A DNA stretch of 64,000 nucleotides, taken from positions 2,133,645 to 2,197,644 of the forward strand of contig KV748190.1 in the NCBI GenBank assembly GCA_001692895.1. Direction: 5' to 3'. Below the pieces are notes generated by a model. That model had not been told where the DNA came from. It was given only the letters and a program-made list of their open reading frames with translations, and searched no databases. How positions within the stretch are numbered: the first letter of the stretch is position 1; every line of letters begins with the position of its first letter. Positions 13,250-23,430 of this stretch are shown here, piece by piece. Source of the stretch: Cenococcum geophilum 1.58 (lineage: Eukaryota; Ascomycota; Dothideomycetes; Gloniales; Gloniaceae). Both the position numbers and the translations under genes were made by a program.

Positions 13250-15697
13250 CACTGTTAGGTACCGTCTTATAACTCACACCCTGTTTCTATTACCTATTAC
13301 CGACTAAGTAGCAATGTCGACCTGGTGGCGATTAAGTAATAGTTCCAAATCGTCGTTAGTGTCGTCGTTAGTCTTTTGCCCCTACCTTATATATATTCCT
13401 TATAACGTTAAAATAGGTCCTTAGGGTATTAATAAGAACCAACCAATTAGATTAGCAGAATTTGGTGCCCGTGCTTAGAAATATAAGGCTGGTGATATTT
13501 GTAATATACTATATAAAATTGATATAGGCTTAATCTCTGGAATTAAGTCGCTTAATATAAGGCCTCTAGCAGTCGTCCTTCCTGTAGAACGGTATTTTAT
13601 ATATACTGCAGCCAAAATGAGTCCTTAGAGGACGCGCACGCCTCTCCCATTCCTTACTATCGCGAGGCTTCCTTGTAGTATTAGGTGAAAGCTCCAATAG
13701 AGCCTTTCAACGCTCAATACACTGCTTCTGAGTACGCCTACCAGCCTCTATACAAGCTGAGCAATAAACCTCCATTGGAAACAGCTTGATTAGCTAATGC
13801 TACGCCGTAGGGACCTATATTATATCATCTATGGAACGTTAAGGTAGGTGTTTAAATGTGTAATTCTTTTGCTTTTGGATTAAGCGTTCAAATAAGGCTT
13901 TACGGAGGTTAATTCGAAATTGCTTGTGGCTATTCTCACGACATTCATATCGATCGGTAGGTCGGTAGGAAGACAGTAGGAAGCAATTGACGATTACTAT
14001 ATTAAGAAGGAAGTGCCATAGAGGCTTCCAGGTTTGCCTATGGATCCTCTATATTATAAAATATAAGCGCAATTAATCCGCAATATCCACGCCGTATATG
14101 TAATAATTGTACCAAAATATAAAGGTAGGAATAGGCAGTAGCTTCTTAAAATTGTCGCTAAAGACCTTCTGAGTCTGTCTGGCGCCGCTAGCAGTAAGGG
14201 GAGGACGTTTCTATATAGTAATTCTAGTTTGGCGACCTGGTGATGTGTAACGTCATTAGATTTTAAGCCTTAAAGTTGAATTAGAGAACTTACTGTCATC
14301 AACAGTACTTATAAAAAGCACAATATTGGCGTCCTTCTAAGCAAACTCTATTACCTGGCCGTCCTTAGAGACCTCTGCATACAATTCTCCCCATAGTATT
14401 TAAGCCGCATAAGTTAATTTGAGCTCTGCAAGCGTCTAGTTAATTTGCTCGGCCAGAACCTTCTTCTTCTTCTTTTCTTTTGTAGTTGTAGCCACCTTAA
14501 TATTGCCTTTAAGGTCCCCCTGTTCCTCACGTTATGTTTTAGTCGTTTAAACGGTTCCTACGGCTCTAATACCGAGGCCTTGTAATCGTATAAGAAGCTT
14601 AACGCTTATAAATAGATTATCAAGCCAAACAACGTGCTTTTTGGGAGGGTAGAGGCGTTCTCCTATTTTGGCGTCTTTTTGGAGGAGTAAGTCAAGCACT
14701 ACTGCCTGTGTCTTTGAAAAGCCTTTATTAGTAAAAGACTTATCTAAATTAACTAGGCCCTTCTTATCGCCTTTGGCGTGCCATATAAAGTCTAGTATAT
14801 AGCCCTTATTTGCTAACACCCATATTTTAAAGCCTTCTAGTATAGGTTTAGATGGAATATTAACAATTTCAGGCGCACGGCCCATAAAGCGTTAAATTGT
14901 CTCATTAACGGCAAGGTGAGTTCTAGGCGTGTAGAGCTTCCTATAAGTAAGCCAGATATACTTAGTAAGCTCATCGATTCGGTTGAATATAGTTTTAGGT
15001 GTTTTATTGGAGTTCGGCCATAGTGGTAAGGCTCAAAAGTGATAATTAAGCTGCTGAAATCGAACAACTCCTATATATTGTTTGACAATATGCTCGGTGC
15101 CATACGTGTTTAAATCCTTCCAGTAGTCTTCAATGGCTGGTTTTATGGTAAGTCCTATATAAATAAGCACCCTAAAGTACGCGTACAGCTCCTGCCTACA
15201 TGTTGGTTGCCATACGCGTAAGTTCTCCTTTTCCTCATCTGGAGGATAGAGCTCCGCGTACTTATTTGTCCATTCCACAAGATTATCTACAATCTTATCC
15301 GTAAAGAAGAGACTAAATATCCTAAAAGGATCGTGTATATCAACGTTCGGAGGTAGGTTTAGTAAACTATAGTGGTCCCAATTGTCAATATGGAGAGGTT
15401 CGAATTTAGGTAAAGGCCAGGGCTTAGGAGGAGCTGTTTTCGCAGTCTTATTTAGGGGGACGTTATATTAAGTCTTCTAAACGAGGTCTATATCGATTCT
15501 AGCACAATTAGAAGGTATAGTAGTGGTGTAATTGATAATTGAATTCTATGTAGATACACGCGTAGATTTGAAAACAGTGTTTCTATATAGGCTACCTATT
15601 TTAAGGACCCTGACATTGCAAGGGATAGAGAGCTTCTAGAGCCAGCTTTAATCGACAGAGTTCTTATAAGTGACTTGTCCGTCTAATAACTATTCTC
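13250..15697 (-). mobile_element. piggyBac-like DNA transposon
   Basis: The element carries a minus-strand piggyBac transposase. The sequence beyond the 5' side of the gene (15640-15697) matches one end of the short elements at 50344-50544 and 59676-59787, through the shared GAGCCAGCTTTAATCGACAG and GTTCTTAT. The sequence beyond its 3' side (13250-13410) matches their other end, through GTTTCTATTACCTATT and CTACCTTATATATAT. The relatives place the ends next to TTAA, the piggyBac target. The left end here is uncertain by some tens of bases. It carries fewer TpA changes than its flanks, suggesting a later arrival. Confidence 0.65.
13640..15480 (-). pseudogene. piggyBac transposase (DDE_Tnp_1_7), lightly damaged
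   Basis: The transposase cuts and pastes at TTAA. On the minus strand one frame runs through the whole domain. 15460-15033 is open and reads PPKPWPLPKFEPLHIDNWDH, then LYAYFRVLIYIGLTIKPAIE and RFQQLNYHF. A stop follows. Then THLAVNETI shows Asn where the first catalytic Asp (VDE) is expected, with another stop before RFMGRA. The 112-codon open piece 14885-14547 has KPILEGFKIWVLANKGYI and VWLDNLFIS (second Asp), ending GTV before a stop. Further on come FWYNYYIYGVDIAD (third Asp, near 14075) and a C-terminal segment with VYCSACIEAGRRTQ. About ten in-frame stops are visible and I noticed no frameshift. All changes fit G-to-A/C-to-T decay. Confidence 0.85.
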
Positions 15698-15699
15698 CT

Positions 15700-16450
15700 T
15701 AATATATCCCACTTCGGTGACAGTCTGTATTTAACTCTTTGGAAACACTAAGTCGAATAATAAAAGAGACAGGATTTATTTCTATCTGCTGCTACGAGTA
15801 TTAGAAGACAACTCTTAGACGTAATTTTAATTCTCATTACAAATTACACAATCCCCATTAAGAATATCTTTATCAGTGCTCTTACTATAATAAAACATTT
15901 CGTAGGTAAACTGATCGCCAAAGGTATAAGCGTATAAGGATCCCTAAGGAAGGCTACGATTAACTTATATTATACTTAGACCTATACACTTATAGGCTAT
16001 ATTTAGACTTATAGATTTATAAAGGTTCTCGGTTTCCTTAAATCGATTTCAGATATAGGCAGACTAAGAAGCTCTAGTATAAGTATTAAGGAGGATAGAC
16101 GGGGGCCTAGGAAACAATTTAATGCCTATAATAGCTTTAAGGTAGAAAAATAGAGACATTTTTCTAATTTTGGTCCCATATATAAGGAAATGCGGCGTGA
16201 CTAGTAGTTGACTATGCCAGAGTTTACTATAAATCTTATAAGGCAGTGTCCGTATAATATTTAGGTTGTTGTCTTAGCAGGCATAGTATAAGGAAATTTT
16301 TCGCGTAAGTAGAATTCTAGAAACTAAGCAGCTAAGCCGATAATATAAATAATTCTTTATATATAAATAAAGAGAGATAATACTATATACTATTTCTATA
16401 GAGACGCCTATAGTAGTATTTAAGAGATATTATAGATATTGTAAAATAAC
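15700..16450. other. no recognisable gene
   Basis: AT-rich sequence between the piggyBac element and the next coding-like stretch. Minus-strand reading frames are broken and show no family I recognise. Confidence 0.35.
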
Positions 16451-17590
16451 GTAAATAATATATATGGGACCAGGATTTAAATTTTCGTGTATAATCTTAG
16501 ATACTATACGCCTTAGCTTAACTTCTTTATCTATATAGATCCGCATCTTTCTAGAATTATCCTCCAACTAATCTTTATACCAGCTTCTAAATATTAGACA
16601 CTTAATATTTACGCTACTAGGTAAGTAAAAATGCAGCGAGCAATGCTCTATAATTTAATTAAATAGTGACTTAGTTCTACTAACTTGCAGGTTTATATCC
16701 CCAATTGCCTTTTTTTATTAAATCTCAAAATATAAAGCAATCGTCATATTATTCTCGTCGGAATTATTATTGCCTAAATTAGGGATATTATTGTCTAGAT
16801 TAAAAGAGCTACGCTTATTTTATTGCAGAGGTTTATAATAGCATAGCGTATATATATGCTGCATAAGATATAGATCACTTTTAAGCAAGACGCTTAGTTG
16901 GTGAAGAAATTCGCAGTTTATGTTAGTAAATTGGTCATAAAGACGGCGCGTACTAATTTTCGTAGCGTAGATATCGATAAAGATATTCCTAAGCTTTAAT
17001 AGCGATATTATATTTTCCTAAGTCTATAATAGCGTTTCTTTAGATATATTCCTAATATTCCCATTATCGTTAAGCTTAAAGACTATTTAGTTGATAATTT
17101 AATTTTAAAGCGATTAAGCACTAACGTAATCCGCGAAAACCCATAGCTTACTTAACTGCAGCTATTAAAGGGTGGAGAAGCCTTAGCTAGTTTGTATATA
17201 GAGCCACCAGATAAACATATAAACGGTATTACGTTTATAGATACTTAAACTAGGGAACTCAAACCCTTCATTTTTAAGCCAGTTTTCCTTTAAGCCTTTT
17301 TTAAAGAACGGTAAGTATTAGATAAGGAGACTCTTATAAACGCGGAGAGTTTCTAAAAAGTCTTTAAAGGATAATATAATAATATGGCTTAAGAGGTGTT
17401 ATAAAAAGATATAACTATTAGTAAGAATACCTATTATATAATAATCTAATAACCGCGTCTTAATTAAAGAGGCGAAGTCTTTAATATAGAAGCCCTTATT
17501 AGGGAAAGAAGATAAGCGAAGGTATACGCCAATCTAGGTTATAGTTAGCGGCGAAATATCGTAAACTTGGGCCAAAGTAAGTCCGCGCAC
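16450..17590 (-). pseudogene. unrecognised coding-like relic
   Basis: The minus strand gives coherent stretches in at least two frames. Near 17530-17230 it reads PNKGFYIKDFASLIKTRLLD, then LKENWLKNEGFEFPSLSIYK and YMFIWWLYIQTSQGF. Near 16990-16800 it reads ATKISTRRLYDQFTNINCEF and HQLSVLLKSDLYLMQHIYTL. The tail near 16560 reads WYKDQLEDNSRKMRIYIDKE. Composition is protein-like (charged helices, aromatic residues), but I cannot name a family. Its upstream end meets the palindromic MITE at 17601. It could be part of a mobile-element protein or a host gene. Confidence 0.35.
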
Positions 17591-17600
17591 TATTAAAACA

Positions 17601-17728
17601 ATACCCCCCTATAGCCCTACTAATATAGCTCTATATTTTATAAATAGAGGCCTATTTTATAGCTTTATTTTAAGGCTATAAAATAAGCCCTTATTTATGT
17701 AGTTCAGGGCTATTTTAGTAGAGTTATA
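17601..17728. mobile_element. palindromic MITE, copy C
   Basis: This 128-bp imperfect palindrome starts TACCCCCCTATAGCCC after the initial A and matches the two MITEs at 36722-36857 and 36941-37075. Its right terminus is cut short exactly at the TA where the Fot1-like element begins. The expected closing GGGGG is not found beyond that element, so the end was lost or rearranged. Confidence 0.65.
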
Positions 17729-17845
17729 TCCGTGCCAAGGCTTTGGCTTATTTAGCTAAAGTAGACTTATCTATACTCGCCGCAGGCAAGTGCCTGCACT
17801 TAATACGATATTACTATCAATATAATATTTTTAATAAACCATCTA
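17729..17845 (+). repeat. left TIR of the Fot1-like element
   Basis: 117 bp, inverted partner at 19605-19721. It contains the perfect palindrome GCAGGCAAGTGCCTGC, a possible transposase-binding or structural site. Confidence 0.8.
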
Positions 17846-18199
17846 GATTTAACCTCAATTAACGCTTTAACCACGCTAGTTATTATATTGATTTTTATAT
17901 AATAGAGCACCTATAGAGCGCATAGACGCCCAAACAAGCTGTAATTGATTATGTACTGGCTAATAAGCTTAAAAATGACGTTTCTTCTTAGCGACTGGCA
18001 TGCCTTTTATCCGACTATACTCTAGTTAAAGCTCTTTTATTTTAGATTAAAGCCGATTTTAGACTATCTTTTATACCATATATAAATAAATAGCTCCTAT
18101 TAATGACTTTAAGATTATATAAAACCGTTACTAGCAAGATCGGCGTAATTACGCAATTAAAGTTATAGTTCTTAGCTTACTAACTACTTGATTACTAGC

Positions 18200-19600
18200 A
18201 ACAGATATACTATATACGCTAAATAGTATACGCTTAACGTTCTTACTTAGCTCCTTATTCTTAAGGCAATGATTGATATTACGCTTAAGCGTATAGATAG
18301 TTAATGAAGTTCTCAGCTCTTATAGGGGTGGTATATTGCTAGTATTATTATCAGCCTCGTTATTAGCCTTGCTATCACTTTTATTTGTATAATTGGCATT
18401 AAACTTAGTAACGTCTTGCTAGATATTCTCTTGGATATGCTCTATATTTAGTAATACTAAGCCTATATCTTGCTAGCCTTTCTATATTATATAAGGCTTA
18501 AAAGTATAAGCTCGAATCAATTTAATTGCAGCTAGAAACTCAACCTTGTTAAATAACGTATAGCCTATATAAGTAGTATAATTGACAGCCTAAGCATGCT
18601 AATGCTTATACGGCTAAAAGCAGCCAATATTAAGTGGTTAAAGAAAGTATAAGGTATATGGTGGAAGCCAATATATAATAACCTTATTGTCTTCTAAGAC
18701 CTCTAGAAACTCTTATATATAATGAAAATTAAAGCCATTAAATAGAAGTAATTAATAGATTCCTTTAAGAAGCTTTTAACTCTCTTATATAAAGTGCTTT
18801 ACCTACTTAAGACTAAGCTTATTATTAGTATAACTACTACTGCTACGTATAACCAGATATTAATTAGGCAGATTAGTGAAGTAGCGCTTAAGTAATGCGG
18901 CACCTTTAATAATAACCATAGGTAAAATTGCGCTACCCTCTGCATTGACACACTTAGTTATTATTAGCGTTATACGGTTATCTGGTATAGGTAGATAGAC
19001 GCGTTAATAAGGTTTAAATATAACTACCTATTAATCTTTACTAATCCTAATACGGAAGCCTGTTTTATTAAAGTTTTAAGTATCCGTAGTTATGATTTTA
19101 TATAGCTTAATAATCTTAATTAAGCCATTAAACCACCTAAAGATAGCCTCTTTATCGTGTGTAATTGCGCGATTAAGATCAAGGAATCGCTGACGGCGAA
19201 GATAAAGCTTAGGGTTGCGTTTAAGCTATCGCTTTGCCCATTATAGACCGGCTAAAGGTGGAGGTCCTAGACCGTTATAGCTGCGCTAAAGAAGGTAATT
19301 TGCACACGCTACAATTATTGGTAGCCGTACGCAAATTCTAAGCTTATTAAGACGAGCTATATAATTGTAAAGAGCGCTATCTTAAGCCTTTAAGAGCTTA
19401 TATGTGCTAGAAGGACGTTAAGAACGTATTATACGACCTTTTAAGCGAGCAAGAAGCCGCTAATAAGGAAGATTTTTCTTACGCGCTAGCTGCTTATAAT
19501 TAGGCTTTTTAATATCTCTTATAGACTCCAGAGCCTAATCAATTTGATTATCTATTTAGATCTGCAATTCTAATATTATTGTTATTGTATGACGCGATAA
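18200..19600 (-). pseudogene. Fot1/pogo transposase relic (DDE superfamily)
   Basis: The minus strand shows the pogo/DDE_1 order. NFNKTGFRI near 19050-19080 stands where N(F/M)DETGF is expected, so the first catalytic Asp and the following Glu are changed. Then come YLPIPDNRITLIITKCVNAE and GSAILPMVIIKGAALLKRYF. The (G)YTNNKL block lies near 18825. The segment expected to hold the second Asp (DGxxSH) is worn to LMALIFIIYK. The downstream block WLPPYTLYFLQPLNIGCF (allowing one stop) near 18610-18660 is the typical PPH(T/S)H-LQPLD region. The N-terminal CENP-B-type DNA-binding half lies in 19100-19600 but is poorly preserved. Many stops and frame shifts show that the gene is dead and heavily affected by RIP. 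Confidence 0.75.
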
Positions 19601-19604
19601 TAAT

Positions 19605-19721
19605 TAGATAGTTGATCAAAAATATCATATTAATGGTAATATCGTATTAAGTGCAGGCACTCGCCTACGGCGAGTGTGGACGAGTCTACTTTGGCTAAAT
19701 AAGCTAAAGCCTTGGTACGGA
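19605..19721 (-). repeat. right TIR of the Fot1-like element
   Basis: Inverted copy of 17729-17845. Length is equal; the differences are mainly C/T and G/A. Confidence 0.8.
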
Positions 19722-19741
19722 TATTCAAACTATAAAGAAAA

Positions 19742-19893
19742 GAAGCTATTTATATATAAGGTAGGTCTAGGTAACTAAGTCAAATACTATAGATAACTAA
19801 GACAAAATAGGTAATAGAAACGGGTGGTAAGACTTAGGGTACTAGGCATTAAAGACTAGTAAGACGGTAATAAGAAAACCCGATCTGGATTAA
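19742..19893 (-). mobile_element. piggyBac-derived MITE, partial copy c
   Basis: It shares TATATAAGGTAGGT, GGTAATAGAAACGGGTGGTA and GTAAGACGGTAATAAG with the piggyBac 3' flank and with the copies at 50 kb. It ends at TTAA (19890-19893) next to the terminus CCAGATCGGGTTTTC (minus strand). The opposite end, expected to carry GAGCCAGCTT, is missing. Confidence 0.6.
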
Positions 19894-21480
19894 TAGAATA
19901 TATCTTCTATAGCGACTAACTATATAGCGGCGTGTTAGCTTTTAAATATTTGCTTTATAAGGTAGAGTATATTAAAGACTAGTGGGGTTAGGGACGGAAT
20001 TTTTTAGTAAACTATGCATTTTAATTTAAAGTAATTATATTTCCTAAGTTTTCTAAATTAAGCGGAGCACTAGGCCCTTTACTAAGGTCCGTAATTAGGC
20101 CTTCTATGCCAATTAAATTTGAAAATTGAAGAGCTTTCTATTTTAAAATCCGGAGCTTGCTAGAGAGAGTAAAACAGTTATAGCTTCTTCTTCTTAAATA
20201 TAAAGAGTCCTTCGGTGTTCCTTAGGCTGTATTTTAGATAAGAAAATAAAATATCTTAAAAATCTAAAATAATTCCTGACTTAAAAAGTATTTTTATATC
20301 TGTTTTGTCCTTATAAAGCTACAGATATTTTAAAAAAAAGCTCTGCTTGTATTAAAGGTCTTCGTTATTATCCCTAGCAATAAGTATTATATAAGGTCTA
20401 TACGGTCAAGTAGTAAAACTATTAAGTTATAGTAGGAACTTAAATAAGGTTTAAGAAGGACAGGATATATTAAACTTAAGAGCTATTTTAAGCCAGCGCG
20501 GTTTTTTTTAAAGATATACCTATATAGTTACATGCAAAGTCAGGGGATCTTTTATATTATCATTTACCATAGCTCCGTTAAATAAATAGAGTAAAAATAT
20601 CTTAAATGCTAAAAAATGTAGTAAGGAGGCTTGCTAAAAATAGAGGCATTAATAGAGGCAGTTTTCTAGGCAACTGGCCTAGGAATATTCATTTAACTAG
20701 AGCAATACAGGAAAAACTTTTCTAGATTAGAATTTCTGCGCACTATTACTCCTTATTAACCCTATAAAATTAAACACTTATATCTAGGGGATATCTCTTT
20801 ATAATGACTATATAGTACTTTATTTGCTATCCTTTAATTTGCGGTATACTGCCTAGTATATCACTATCCTAGTAGTCACCAGTAGGGAATATATATTTAT
20901 TAGGACAGAAAACTTAGTAAATAGACTATAACGTATAAGATAGCAAAAGCGCGGAAGAAATGTTTATAGCCTAGTTGATATCCGGTTCCTTAAGCGTAAT
21001 ATACTTAATATATATATAAGTAAGATTGGGCTAATAAGAAAGGAGCCAAATTAATAAACTAATATATATAAGGGAGCCCGTAAGATAAAACTTCTTTAGG
21101 TAGGGAAATATCACAGGCTCCCCCTTAAAGTTAGAGAAAAAGAAGCCGTAGTTTATCTCACTAAAGAGGTCTAGCTATTATAATATTATAGCTATACGTT
21201 AAATAAGGCTAATAAGTTTTATATTTAGTCTAGCCAACTAAAGGAAGTTTAGGTTTAGATGCATTGATTTAGTAAATATATAAGTTATTAAGGTATAATT
21301 AGTTACTAGGAACGGATCTAGTTTATTAATAGAGAGAAATTTAACGGGACAATCTGCAGTCTAAAGCGCCTTAGCTAGATACTTACAGTTTATTTAGGTA
21401 ATAGTAGTAAAAGAAAATTGTTTACTAATCCTTACTATATACTTATTAGCTCTTTATAACTACGTAGTTAAATAGATACT
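19894..21480. other. no assignable gene
   Basis: Both strands give equally plausible Gln-for-stop translations, so coding sense cannot be judged. No motif, repeat or RNA gene is recognised. Confidence 0.3.
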
Positions 21481-22260
21481 TACTTATTATAATCCCTTTC
21501 CTAATTTACTAGCTCGCTATCCACCCACTTAATTACCTTTTTAGACGGCAATTTCTAGCTATTTACGTTAACCTCTTTTAGAGCCTATATCTCCTTAAAT
21601 AGCCGCACTAATACCTCCTTTACTTTATCCGTCTTGCTTTTTTGCTTATTAATTATCTCCTCCTAAAGCTAGTTATCCTTTCCTATAATTTTTTACACTC
21701 GTTTATTAAGGGATTTAATTTCTTTATATTTATTTTAATAGCGGAGTCTATTATATAAGTAGCCGCGGAGATTATTAATAAAGCCTATAGGGACTTGTTA
21801 GAAAGAACCCGCGTTTATAAACAGTAAGAGAAAAAGATAAGTATACGAACTAGGGATATAAAAGGCTAGTTTATAAATAAAGACTTTAATATAAGAGGCT
21901 ATAGGTAGGACCTCCTTAATAGCTTAATCTATGTTTAAAAACCCGACTTTCCTACTTTGCCGTAACTCTCTAAGTTGTTATAGGATAGAGGCCCTATTCT
22001 TAGACATTGGGAATAGGCTATTACTGCTAAAATATAAAACGTGAAATAGGGAGGGCTTTATAAAATCGCGGAGGAATTTATAGGTTAAGGAGATAGAACG
22101 TAGATCCTAGTGTAGAAGATACGCAAGATAGCTTAGAAGGAGCTCCGTTAGTAGGCACTCTAAGGTTTCTATTAAGAAGGCGGCTAGGAAGAAAGTTGTG
22201 TTACTAAGGCACTATAGTCGCGGTACGGTTTAATAGTGAGGTTGGTATTTCCTAATGACT
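21480..22260 (-). pseudogene. coiled-coil protein fragment, unrecognised
   Basis: The minus strand near 21780-21480 reads a lightly damaged helical segment: YQNKYKEIKSLNKRV, then IINKQKSKTDKVKEVLVRLF and LPSKKVIKWVDSEL. Charged residues alternate as in a coiled coil. The segment upstream (higher coordinates to about 22260) is more decayed. No domain is recognisable. A neighbouring gene with the same style is the DUF3723 relic starting 1.2 kb further on, but there is no visible sequence match. Confidence 0.38.
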
Positions 22261-23430
22261 TAATAGCTGGATTAAGCCGCTTGTATACTAAACCTTAATT
22301 TATTTAAATGTCTATTATATAAGCAGCGTTGCTATATTAATTATATACCTTTATTTCTACTTAGCACTATCTGCAGTAGTAGGGTTGCGGAGAAATTCTT
22401 TTACGCTTTAAGATCTTGCCTTACTAACACGTCTCCTTATCATTTCTATTTAATTTCTAGATTTTATTATAATACTATATGAGGCGAAAAAGGCTATGCT
22501 TATATGAAAGCTTAGGTACTTATAAGCGGTTAGCTATATTAAAGGCTTTAAACTAAGGTAGCGGCTAGCTATACTAAAGAGAGTAAGGTAATAGATGTTT
22601 TTATAAATGCCTAGTTTAATACAGTAAATGTTAACGTTGATAGAGATTTGGTAAGGGCTTCGCTCTAGTAGAACTTCTAAAAGAGTTTACCGCCTAGGAG
22701 AGATAATTAGATATTTTAATAATCTAGCGGGCCGAACTAGCACTAAGACGTAGCATCTGTATATATGTTATGGTATCTTATATTGGGGCTTAGAGCTCCT
22801 AGGAGAACACACTTCTAAAGAGAGCTAGTTTTAGGAGATATATAATCCTAGAAAAACCGGTTATATAACGAGGGCGGTATAGCGAGTATTCTAGGATTTC
22901 TAAGCTCCTAGGAGGAGTTTACTTCTAGACGCCCTATACATCCTAAGGGAATATAGCTCCTAAAAGCCTCTCTTCTATAAGTATTTATCCTGCTCTAAAT
23001 ATATATATAGGAGTTTTACGGCGCTATAAGACGGAACAAATATTTCTTCTAGGATTATAACCCTCCTAGGATTAACTCTCCTAGACTAAGGGCCCTCCTA
23101 AGATTAACTCTCTTAGATATTAAAGCTCTTTTAAAAGCTTTATATTCCTAATCCTAATCCCCTAATCCTAAACTACTGACTAACTTTTACTATATAAGTC
23201 TATATATTTTTCTAAAGTAGTTTTCCTAGGATTGTTTCTCTTTTAGTTACTGCGCTACGGCTTTATAAAATTATAGTTAATATCTTTTAACTTTAGGTAA
23301 TAAATCTTAACTCTATTAATAACTACTACTTACACCAAATCTTTATTCGTTAAGTTAATATATTTATCTCTACTTAGCCTTACTTAGATACTTAATCTAC
23401 GTTATTTATTAATATTAATATCCTTACCCT
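22260..23430. other. non-coding stretch with short CTCCTAGGA-type repeats
   Basis: From about 22790 to 23150 short motifs such as CTCCTAGGA, TCCTAGGATTAACTCTC and CTCCTAAGATTAACTCTCT recur. Two tandem units of about 32 bp lie near 23080-23145. The rest is AT-rich with no gene visible. Confidence 0.45.

Larger units (their letters stand above)
17729..19721 (-). mobile_element. Fot1/pogo-type DNA transposon, complete ends
   Basis: A 1,993-bp element with 117-bp terminal inverted repeats (17729-17845 and 19605-19721), both starting TCCGT(G/A)CCAAGG when read inward. It is flanked by TA at 17727-17728 and 19722-19723, the target of Tc1/mariner/pogo elements. The internal minus-strand gene is a pogo-class transposase relic. 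TIR differences are mostly transitions. Confidence 0.8.

Noticed and set aside
14837-15067. 76-codon minus-strand ORF
   Set aside because: Out-of-frame shadow of the piggyBac transposase.
15033-15278. Two overlapping short ORFs treated as separate small genes (15033-15278 and 14547-14885)
   Set aside because: They are consecutive pieces of one piggyBac transposase frame separated by stops.
19894-21480. Coding gene on either strand
   Set aside because: Both strands look equally protein-like when stops are ignored, so there is no evidence for one.
23085-23200. CCTAATCC-type runs resembling telomeric CCCTAA
   Set aside because: Only a few irregular units, mixed with CTCCTAGGA motifs and with no terminal array.
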